The position numbers and the translations under genes are program-made. The notes under the pieces are model-generated. The model was not told the origin of the DNA, ran no database searches, and was given only the letters and a program-made list of their open reading frames with translations. This document shows, piece by piece, positions 1-5,860 of a DNA stretch of 6,235 nucleotides; position 1 is the stretch's first letter; each line of letters opens with the position of its first letter. The DNA lies in the NCBI GenBank assembly GCA_019090765.1, contig JAHRVJ010000172.1, positions 1-6,235 on the forward strand. Direction: 5' to 3'. Source of the stretch: Ilumatobacteraceae bacterium. GTDB taxonomy: Bacteria; Actinomycetota; Acidimicrobiia; Acidimicrobiales; Ilumatobacteraceae.

Positions 1-164
1 CCAGGGTCGATCACAACTACGTCGCCAGCACCGACGATGTAGGTGCCCGTACCGAGGTAGGTGAACTTTGACGGGTTATTGGCGGTGACCCTCGTGACCA
101 GCGGTGCCACCTGCTCGGCAACCCCATAACGCAAGGTCTCGGGGTCGAGGCTGAAGAACTTCAC
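1..164 (-). CDS. MBL-fold metallo-hydrolase, N-terminal fragment (cut by window edge)
   Basis: Only the first 54 codons are in the window. They read from V/M-KFFSLDPETLRYG to an ending of TGTYIVGAGDVVVIDPG. A first strand ending in T-x-x-x-G, followed by a short hydrophobic strand closing on V-I-D-P-G, is the usual opening of metallo-beta-lactamase-fold hydrolases of the LACTB2/glyoxalase-II-like group. The metal-binding HxHxDH motif would lie beyond the edge, so neither substrate nor activity can be judged. I chose the GTG at 164-162 because its last two bases overlap the asparaginase stop (GTGA). A second in-frame GTG at 173-171 is possible and sits closer to an AGGAG at 194-190, although that spacing (16 nt) is long. 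Translation is probably coupled to the asparaginase gene. Family call fairly sure; start and function unsure. Confidence 0.7.
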   Translation of the reverse strand, partial: MKFFSLDPETLRYGVAEQVAPLVTRVTANNPSKFTYLGTGTYIVGAGDVVVIDP

Positions 165-1120
165 CGTGACCACGGGAGCGCTCGCAGCACTCCTACCTCG
201 TGACCGTGGCCAAGCACAGGCACCACCACTTGGGCGACGGTGTCTGGAGCATCACGATCAACGTCCAGTCGCATCTCGCGGAGCGCCTCGACAGTCACGG
301 CTTGTCGCGCCAGGTCCGACCCTCCTGCAATCTTGAATGCGGCCGCCCGGCCATCGGGTAGAGCAGCGGCCAGCACCCCATCGGCCCCCTCCTTCACCAT
401 AAGCCCCGGCATGGCGCGCATCCACCGGCTGATATCGCGCGTGGGGCCCCCAACCAGATCGGGATGGTCCGCCATCGCCAACGCCACCGCCGACCGGCCA
501 CTCGCTAGCGCGGCAAATGCCGCCGCTAGCTCGCGCAGTGACACCGCGAAGGTCGGAGCTCCGCAGCCATCGATACCGACATGATGGACTGTGCAGCCAG
601 CATCACCGATCGCCGACACAATTGCCTCCTGGAGGGGGTGATCACTCGAGAGATAGTCGCTGGTCGGCCATCCATTGACCTGACAGGTCGCCAGCATTGC
701 GGCGTGCTTTCCGGAACAATTCTGCTGTATCGCCGATGGCGCAACGGAGGCTGCGTAAGCACTTGCCCGTTCGTGGTCGCCATAGGGCAGAGCCGGGGTG
801 TTTTGAAGGTCCGACTCGTTGAGGTTGTACAGCTTCAGAATCTCGCGCACCGCATCCATGTGAGCGGGCGAACCATCGTGACTCGCGCATGAAATCGCCA
901 GCAACGAATCAGGAAGTTCGAGCCCAAGGATGACCATGGCGTGAGCCTGCAGCGGCTTAAGTGACGACCGCGCATACACGATGAGATCTCGACGACCAAC
1001 GCCAGCGGTAACTACTCCCGCCTCGTCGATGGCCACCCCGGCACCGTGATACAGCGACTCTTCAAAATCGCTACGTGTGCTCACCGCGATCGGTGCGAAG
1101 CTCCCAGAAAACCTGGTCAT
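161..1120 (-). CDS. L-asparaginase II family protein (PF06089, zinc-type)
   Basis: This 319-residue soluble protein has no signal peptide and is predicted to hydrolyse L-asparagine to aspartate and ammonia in the cytoplasm. It belongs to the PF06089 family typified by Rhizobium etli ReAV, which is unrelated to the classical type I/II bacterial asparaginases. Visible motifs are R-S-S-L-K-P-L-Q-A at 51-59, C-A-S-H-D-G at 78-83, N-C-S-G-K-H at 134-139, G-C-G-A-P-T at 185-190 and a late F-K-I-A-G-G at 262-267. As I recall the ReAV structure, the two Ser-Lys pairs correspond here to S52/K55 and S80/K263, and the zinc ligands to C135, K138 and C186. All are present, so the enzyme looks intact. Length is normal for the family. 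The ATG lies two bases after the AI-2E stop with no clear Shine-Dalgarno, suggesting coupled translation. Its stop overlaps the next gene's GTG. Substrate is inferred from family only. Confidence 0.9.
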   Translation of the reverse strand: MTRFSGSFAPIAVSTRSDFEESLYHGAGVAIDEAGVVTAGVGRRDLIVYARSSLKPLQAHAMVILGLELPDSLLAISCASHDGSPAHMDAVREILKLYNLNESDLQNTPALPYGDHERASAYAASVAPSAIQQNCSGKHAAMLATCQVNGWPTSDYLSSDHPLQEAIVSAIGDAGCTVHHVGIDGCGAPTFAVSLRELAAAFAALASGRSAVALAMADHPDLVGGPTRDISRWMRAMPGLMVKEGADGVLAAALPDGRAAAFKIAGGSDLARQAVTVEALREMRLDVDRDAPDTVAQVVVPVLGHGHEVGVLRALPWSR

Positions 1121-1122
1121 GC

Positions 1123-2406
1123 TCAGTCGGGCGCGTCCGACGCGGTGGGAGGAATTCCCGAGTCGCCGTTGGCTCCGCGTCGCGGTTTGGGCGGCGCGAC
1201 CATCGTGAGGTGGCTGTCAACAACTTCGTACCGCTTACCCCACTCGCTGGCCAACGCCTGAGCCATCGCCGCAGCCGGCAATGCCAACATTGCCCCCACG
1301 AAACCCAACAGCGATGCGCCACCCAGTGCGGCCCCGAAGGCGACGGCCGGGTGGAGCTCCATTGTCCGGGCCGTGATACGCGGTGCAAAAACGTAGTTCT
1401 CCACCTGCTGATAGATGACGATGAAACCGATGACCAACACTGCCTTGAGCGGCGAGTCGAGGAAGGTCAGCAGTGCCGGGAGGATGCCTGCCAGATAGGT
1501 GCCAACAACAGGTAGGAACTGACTCACTAGGCCCACCCACAGGGCCAGTGCGATCGGTGCGGGCGTACCAATTGACTGGAACGCGATCCAATGAAAGAAC
1601 GCGGACAACAAAGCGAGTAGAGCCCGCGAATAGAGATAGCCGCCGGTCTTGTTGATGGCCAGCTCCCAGGTCGCCAACACTCTCGCCTGCCGGCGGGGAG
1701 GGAGACGTGAACAAATCGAGCGGCGCAGACGTGGGCCGTCAGCTACCAGGTAATACGTGAACAGCATCACCGAGAGACCTTGGAAGATCACTTCTAGCGC
1801 GGTTAGCGAAAGTCTGACGGCTTCATCGCTTTGTGACTGAATGAACTCTTGAACCCGACCATCGGGATCGTTGAATTCGTCGATCACGTCCTGCGGGTCA
1901 ATCTGGCTGCCGAAAGTGTCGTTGATGAACTTCACCGTGTCGGTGATGTAAGCGTCGGACTCGGAGAGCAGTTCGGCGATCTGAGTGCCAACCAGGGTGC
2001 CAACCGCGCCAGCAAAAACAAGCATCGAGAGAACCACGCCGAGCAGAATCACCAGCGTCGCGCGGCCGCGCTTCCACCCGCGTCCCGCGAGCCGATTAGC
2101 TCCGGGCTCGATCGCCAACGAAAGAAAAATCGACACAAGCAGCAGCACCAGCAGCGACGAGAGGCGATGGAAAACATGTGTCGTGACGGAAGTGAGCAGG
2201 AACCCAAACCAAAATACGATGATCGTCGGGATCGCCCAACGGGGCAGGGTCCTGTCGATCGACCGACGGTCGAAGCGATTCCCTTCGGGGTCCCGCGCAC
2301 CATTAGCGGGTGGAGCGTCGTTGGGCGTCGGTTCGGCGTCGGGCGCAGAATCGTCGGTCACCTTCGGATGGTAGCCAGGCCCGATGCTCCAACGGAGCCA
2401 ATACAA
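1123..2406 (-). CDS. AI-2E family transporter (PF01594), polytopic membrane protein
   Basis: This 427-residue integral membrane protein has about eight hydrophobic segments, near residues 58-76, 82-100, 115-138, 200-222, 260-280, 283-308, 316-334 and 355-385. The arrangement fits the AI-2E exporter/PerM-like family. A soluble acidic stretch at about 140-198 follows the third segment. Two family hallmarks are visible: the F-L-P-V-V-G-T-Y-L-A-G-I-L-P-A motif at 297-311 and Y-Q-Q-V-E-N-Y-V-F-A-P at 332-342. The N-terminus (about 15-55) and C-terminus (about 403-427) are hydrophilic, Pro- and Asp-rich tails. Members export autoinducer-2 (TqsA) or act as ion antiporters, and many are uncharacterised, so the substrate cannot be assigned. 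The start is TTG at 2406, favoured by GGAG seven bases upstream. A GTG at 2361 giving M-T-D-D-S-A-P-D is the alternative. The gene follows the glycosylase by 39 bases and precedes the asparaginase by 2. Confidence 0.9.
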   Translation of the reverse strand: MYWLRWSIGPGYHPKVTDDSAPDAEPTPNDAPPANGARDPEGNRFDRRSIDRTLPRWAIPTIIVFWFGFLLTSVTTHVFHRLSSLLVLLLVSIFLSLAIEPGANRLAGRGWKRGRATLVILLGVVLSMLVFAGAVGTLVGTQIAELLSESDAYITDTVKFINDTFGSQIDPQDVIDEFNDPDGRVQEFIQSQSDEAVRLSLTALEVIFQGLSVMLFTYYLVADGPRLRRSICSRLPPRRQARVLATWELAINKTGGYLYSRALLALLSAFFHWIAFQSIGTPAPIALALWVGLVSQFLPVVGTYLAGILPALLTFLDSPLKAVLVIGFIVIYQQVENYVFAPRITARTMELHPAVAFGAALGGASLLGFVGAMLALPAAAMAQALASEWGKRYEVVDSHLTMVAPPKPRRGANGDSGIPPTASDAPD

Positions 2407-2413
2407 AACCGTT

Positions 2414-2417
2414 CTCC
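2414..2417 (-). promoter_or_regulatory. Ribosome binding site for the AI-2E family gene
   Basis: On the minus strand GGAG is followed by a seven-base spacer and then TTG at 2406-2404. This is ideal Shine-Dalgarno spacing and is the reason for preferring the TTG over the GTG 45 bases further in, which has no comparable site. Confidence 0.5.
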
Positions 2418-2428
2418 ACTTACGATCC

Positions 2429-2445
2429 GATCGGCGACGCCGATC
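2429..2445. repeat. 17-nt perfect palindrome directly after the glycosylase stop
   Basis: The sequence gatcggcg-a-cgccgatc is a perfect inverted repeat with 8-base arms around one central base. On the coding (minus) strand it begins immediately after the TGA at 2448-2446. As RNA it could form a 6-bp stem with a 5-base loop. No T-run follows, so it is not a standard intrinsic terminator. It ends 11 bases before the ribosome binding site of the next gene. It could be an operator, an RNA-processing or stability element, or chance in GC-rich DNA. Confidence 0.4.
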
Positions 2446-3639
2446 TCAACACGCGGAGGCGAGCGAACGAGCTAGGTCACCACGCTGGCCGACCTTGATT
2501 CCCGCATCGAGCCCGAGCCATTCGGCCATCAACTTAAGCTCGGCAGCCAGCGCCGCAACCACCTCGGCGGTGTCAATATCGGGCTCGGCAAATGCCGACT
2601 GCACAAGGAGCGTGGCTGCCGATCGATCTGCTTTCAGGTCGACCCGCGCCACCAACTGATCACCGAGCAGGAACGGCAGCACGTAGTAGCCGTACTGGCG
2701 CTTGGCGGCCGGAACATATATCTCGATTCGATAGCGGAACCCAAACAATCGCTCGGCGCGGTCACGATTCCAGACGACCGGGTCGAATGGGCTGAGCAAC
2801 GCGCGGGCATCCACTCGGCGCGGCCGCACAGCATCAGGGTGAAGGTAGGCAGGTTTGGCCCATTCGTCGACCGACGTTTCAATCAGTCGGCCATCTTCAA
2901 CCAACTCTTGAATCAGTGGGCGACATGGCGGGTTCCGTTGGCGGTGATAGTCGGTGAGATCCTCGAATGTCGCCACCCCATGATGCTTTGCCGCGCGCAC
3001 CAGCAGTTCCTTTCGCGCGTCGGGCTCCGCAGGCGTGGGCAACGCCAGAACCTCCGGAGGTAACACTCGCTCGGTGATGTCGTAGACGCGAGCAAAATCG
3101 GTCGGTCGCCGCACACCGGCAACGTCGCCGCGATGGAACAGAAACTCAAGGGCGAGCTTGCCCTTGTCCCAATCCCACCACTGCTCTTTCGGGCCCTCCC
3201 GTTGCTTGAGGTCCCCTGCAACCAGCGGGCCTTCCGCGCGGACGCGGGCCAAGACTTCTTCGATGTAGCGCGGCTCTTGAGTCCCGTATTCGACCATCTG
3301 CTTCCAACGCTGCTTGGAGGCCATATGCCAGCGCAGGTATGGGTGCAGCTCAACTGGTACGTGGCAAGCTTCGTGCACCCAGTACTCGAACAGCTCTCCC
3401 GACCCCGTCGCTTCTTCGATCAACGAACGCGGGTGCACTCCGAGACGTGCGAATAGAGTCAGCTCTTGGCTGCGCGCAAGGACGTTCACCGAGTCGATCT
3501 GGATCAAGCCCATCTTGTCGACGACGCGACGCAGATGCCGTCGATCAACCCGACCAGTTGGGCGCTCAGTCGTGAATCCCTGCGCACCTAACGCGATGCG
3601 ACGCGCCTGCTCGTTGGAGATTGCCGCGGACCGGCCCAC
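2446..3639 (-). CDS. YcaQ/AlkX-type winged-helix DNA glycosylase (HTH_42, PF06224)
   Basis: This 397-residue cytoplasmic protein belongs to the HTH_42 (YcaQ/AlkZ) superfamily of winged-helix DNA glycosylases. These excise bulky alkylated bases, and E. coli AlkX (YcaQ) unhooks nitrogen-mustard interstrand crosslinks. The N-terminus carries the helical region A-R-R-I-A-L-x-A-Q-G-F (12-22), then L-I-Q-I-D-S-V-N (45-52). Q47-I48-D49 matches the catalytic Q-Phi-D form that I associate with AlkX rather than the Q-Phi-Q of AlkZ. F-E-Y-W-V-H-E-A (84-91) is the conserved core motif, and the C-terminal L-L-S-P-F-D...E-R-L-F-G-F-R-Y-R-I-E-I (281-307) with V-A-R-V-D-L-K-A-D-R (330-339) is equally typical. 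Length is normal and no key residue appears missing. The start is GTG; an in-frame stop 36 bases upstream excludes a longer form, and no clear Shine-Dalgarno precedes it. A 60-base gap separates it from the cyclophilin. Activity on crosslinks is inferred. Confidence 0.9.
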   Translation of the reverse strand: MGRSAAISNEQARRIALGAQGFTTERPTGRVDRRHLRRVVDKMGLIQIDSVNVLARSQELTLFARLGVHPRSLIEEATGSGELFEYWVHEACHVPVELHPYLRWHMASKQRWKQMVEYGTQEPRYIEEVLARVRAEGPLVAGDLKQREGPKEQWWDWDKGKLALEFLFHRGDVAGVRRPTDFARVYDITERVLPPEVLALPTPAEPDARKELLVRAAKHHGVATFEDLTDYHRQRNPPCRPLIQELVEDGRLIETSVDEWAKPAYLHPDAVRPRRVDARALLSPFDPVVWNRDRAERLFGFRYRIEIYVPAAKRQYGYYVLPFLLGDQLVARVDLKADRSAATLLVQSAFAEPDIDTAEVVAALAAELKLMAEWLGLDAGIKVGQRGDLARSLASAC

Positions 3640-3699
3640 TGTCGAAAAGCGGCCGGTCGTATCGGACTATGCCAGTTAGACGCTGCTCGGTGGCCGGGG

Positions 3700-4260
3700 T
3701 CAGTCGTCGGCGACTGTGATGGCGACCGAGTTGATCACCACATCGGTCTTCGGTCGGTCGCCGCCGCCAGTAGCCACGTTCTGCATTTCCTCGACCACGT
3801 CGAGACCCTTCACAACTTGCGCGAACAGGCTGTACTGAGGTGGCAGGCCGACACCAGATGCGCCGGAAACGATGAAGAACTGGCTGCCATTGGTGTGCGG
3901 TCCGGCATTGGCCATCGCGACCGAGCCGACCTGGTATTCACGCGGCTTAGGCAGCTCGTCGTCGAAGCGGTAGCCGGGGCCGCCGCGGCCGGTACCCGTG
4001 GGGTCGCCGCCCTGGCACATGAAGCCGTTGATCACCCGGTGGAAGATCACGCCGTCGTAGTAGTGGTGGAGCGCAAGGAACACGAAGTTGTTGACTGTGT
4101 TCGGAGCTTTGATCGCGTCAAGCGCGAACACGATCTCGCCCAACGAAGTGTCGAGCGTTGCGGTGTGGCGCTTTGCCGGATCGATCCCCAGCTCGGGAGC
4201 CTCACCGAATTCCTGCTGCTTGTCGGCGGAACCATCGAACGGGGGGAAGTCTGTAGCCAT
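3700..4260 (-). CDS. Cyclophilin-type peptidyl-prolyl cis-trans isomerase
   Basis: This 186-residue cyclophilin catalyses cis/trans isomerisation of Xaa-Pro bonds during protein folding. There is no signal peptide or lipobox; a hydrophilic 30-residue lead precedes the domain, so it should act in the cytoplasm. The domain runs from about T33 to the C-terminus. Catalytic-groove residues visible are F73-H74-R75, F80, M81 and Q83 in the F-H-R-V-I-N-G-F-M-x-Q-G-G-D block, and M116-A-N-A, N124, Q127 and F128-F129 in the A-M-A-N-A-G...S-Q-F-F-I block. The human CypA Trp121/His126 region reads L-P-P-Q-Y here: Trp is absent and Tyr143 replaces His. This is common in bacteria and predicts weak cyclosporin binding. 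The ATG lies 31 bases after the ugpB stop. Its ribosome binding site (GTAGGGT) sits in the loop of a small hairpin. The link to its neighbours is probably only co-transcription. Confidence 0.95.
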   Translation of the reverse strand: MATDFPPFDGSADKQQEFGEAPELGIDPAKRHTATLDTSLGEIVFALDAIKAPNTVNNFVFLALHHYYDGVIFHRVINGFMCQGGDPTGTGRGGPGYRFDDELPKPREYQVGSVAMANAGPHTNGSQFFIVSGASGVGLPPQYSLFAQVVKGLDVVEEMQNVATGGGDRPKTDVVINSVAITVADD

Positions 4261-4261
4261 A

Positions 4262-4280
4262 GCGCCGACCCTACCGGCGC
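4262..4280 (-). promoter_or_regulatory. Hairpin with the cyclophilin ribosome binding site in its loop
   Basis: On the coding strand a perfect 6-bp stem (GCGCCG paired with CGGCGC) encloses a 7-base loop, GTAGGGT, which contains the best Shine-Dalgarno match (AGGG) before the ATG at 4260. The stem ends one base before the start codon. The element fills most of the 31-base gap after ugpB. It could present or restrict the ribosome binding site. It lacks a following T-run, so a terminator role is unlikely. Confidence 0.4.
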
Positions 4281-4291
4281 CCGACCTAACG

Positions 4292-5859
4292 TCAGTTGCG
4301 TTCGTCGTAGCTCGCGATCAGCGCGTTGTCGGCTACCACAGCATCGGCGAGCGTTGCCTCTACGTCAGCACCGCCGAAGATCGCCGCCGTTGCACGCGCA
4401 GTTTCCGCGCGGACCGCACGGAGCGGGCCAAGAGCGGGGGCGTTGGCAGTGATGTCGTCGGACCCCGACAGCACCTGGTCGTAAGCAACTCGGAACCGCG
4501 GGTCGGTGACATAGGTCTCCGCAAGCGGATCAAGTTCGGTGGCATCGGCGCGCATCGGGACATAGCCGGTGGCGGCCGCCCAGGTTGACTGGGTTTGTGC
4601 TTCAACGGCGTACTTAACAAAGTCCCATGCTGCGGCTGTCTGCTCATCGGGCTTGTCCGCGACGATCCACAGCGAGGCTCCACCAACCTGCACGCCGGGC
4701 TCTGGGCCAGGACCCGGCATTGGGCCGACGTCAAAATCTTCCTCAGTAAGCCCCGGCGCGATTCCGCTGCCAAGGGCCTGGAGCACAGTCCCCATTGCGG
4801 CCGATGTTCCGATCGTCATCGCTCCAGGCGTCGCGGGGTCGACCAGCTTCAAGAAGTTGTCCTGACCGCCAGCGTTGTCACCAACTGTCATCGCCAGACC
4901 ATCGTTAATCATGTCTTGCAGGAAGGTCATCAGTTCAGCGCCGAGGTCGTTGTCATACAGCACTTCGGTTGCGCGTGCCAGGCGTCCGTTGCCGTTGTTC
5001 GCGTACAACTCGCCGGCGCGACCAAACCACTGCTCAATGAACCAGCCACCGCCAGCGTTGGGGCTCGAATCGAGCACGACCGGATTCACAGAGACCCCAG
5101 AATCGACGATCGCCAGCGCTGCGTCGCGCCACTCCTCAAGGGAAACGGGAGGGTCGTCGGGGTCGAGGCCAGCATCAGTGAACATGTTGCGGTTGTAGTA
5201 GAGGACCGGATTACTGACGTTGAACGGCATTCCCCACAACACCCCCTCGAGGGAGTAGGCGCCGAGCGCTCGGGGCAGGATCGGGTCGGTATCGAATCCG
5301 CTCGCCTCGATGCAGGCACTGGTCGGAATGATCGTTCCGGAGTCAGCAAACTGTTGCAAGGCATAGTCGGGGAGCTGGATTATTGTTGGTCGCGAACTTG
5401 AGCTCGCGGCGACGTACTTGTCCATCCCGGACGAGTAGCTCGTTTGACCCTGCAAGTCGACGCGAACGCGATCTGGCTGTCGTTGTAGGCATCAGTCAGT
5501 GCGATCAACGCGGCCTCGGTTTCGTCGACCATGCCATGCCAGAAGGTGATGTCAACGGGGCCGTCGGCCCCGTCCAAGGCATCTACCGGACAGGGCGGGA
5601 ACTCTGCGAGCGGCGCCTCGGTAGTCGTCGGCCCGGCAGTGCTCGGTGCGTTTCCCGAGTCGGTCGTGTCGCTATCAGATGTAGCTGGGTCGGTTCCGTC
5701 GGCGGGCTGCGATTCAACTGACGTGTTGTCGCTGCCCGTATCAAGAGCTGAATCTCCGGTGGAGCAGGCCGCAAGTGCGACCGCGGCAACCGTCAATACG
5801 CCGAAGACTCGTCGAACACGGAGCCCTCCGGGACGAATAGCAATCGAACGTTTCATCAT
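4292..5859 (-). pseudogene. ugpB: UgpB-like glycerol-3-phosphate/sugar ABC transporter substrate-binding lipoprotein, split by a one-base frameshift
   Basis: Two overlapping frames form one gene. The 5' part (from 5859) gives M-K-R...L-A-A-C, a lipoprotein signal with Cys31 (counting from the ATG at 5856, which has the better spacing to AGGG at 5867-5864). A Ser/Thr/Asp-rich tether follows to about residue 85, then C-P-V-D-A-L and the first binding-domain strand V-D-I-T-F-W-H-G-M. The 3' part (open to 4292) continues with D-R-V-R-V-D-L-Q-G-Q-T-S-Y and holds P-F-N-V-S-N-P-V-L-Y-Y-N (211-222), G-G-A-S-L-W (392-397), T-G-Y-V-P-M (430-435) and a C-terminal Arg-rich helix. These match E. coli UgpB blocks as I remember them. 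Repaired, the protein is about 521 residues. It would be anchored outside the membrane and deliver ligand to the UgpE-containing permease encoded just upstream. As written, frame one runs on to a stop at 5380 with unrelated residues after Q128. Family call firm; G3P specificity inferred. Confidence 0.85.
5472..5473 (-). other. Frameshift point inside ugpB (one base missing)
   Basis: On the coding strand the first frame reads ...GAC AGC CAG ATC GCG. Inserting one G after CAG gives AGC CAG GAT CGC GTT CGC GTC GAC, that is S-Q-D-R-V-R-V-D-L-Q. This runs straight into the second frame and matches the usual 'SQD-x-V-x-V' strand of this family. Nothing else in either half looks damaged. No slippery heptamer is visible at the site, so programmed frameshifting is unlikely. 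Confidence 0.75.
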
Positions 5860-5860
5860 T

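Noticed and set aside
1849..2475. Plus-strand open frame of 208 codons
   Set aside because: It is antisense to the AI-2E gene, rich in Arg, Gln and Pro with no recognisable domain, and is expected from GC-rich third positions of the real gene.
3640..3699. Possible intrinsic terminator in the 60-base gap after the cyclophilin
   Set aside because: Only short CGGCC/GGCCG pairing about 40 bases apart and a run of four T were found; no compact stem followed by a T-tract.
3675..3703. Possible promoter before the glycosylase gene (CTGACC, 17-base spacer, TCTAAC on the minus strand)
   Set aside because: Each box matches only 4 of 6 consensus bases, and the -10 box lacks the T-A...T pattern usual for actinobacterial housekeeping promoters. 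The -35 box also overlaps the cyclophilin stop. Too weak to annotate.
3817..4452. Plus-strand open frame of 211 codons across the cyclophilin and the ugpB 3' end
   Set aside because: It crosses two well-supported minus-strand genes and their gap, with a composition typical of an antisense shadow.
4595..5401. Plus-strand open frame of 268 codons
   Set aside because: It mirrors the ugpB frame and has no domain or ribosome binding site. The minus-strand protein shows clear family motifs.
5380..5472. Programmed ribosomal frameshifting as the explanation for the split ugpB
   Set aside because: No slippery heptamer is visible at the junction, and a single missing base restores the family sequence exactly. 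An error or mutation is simpler.
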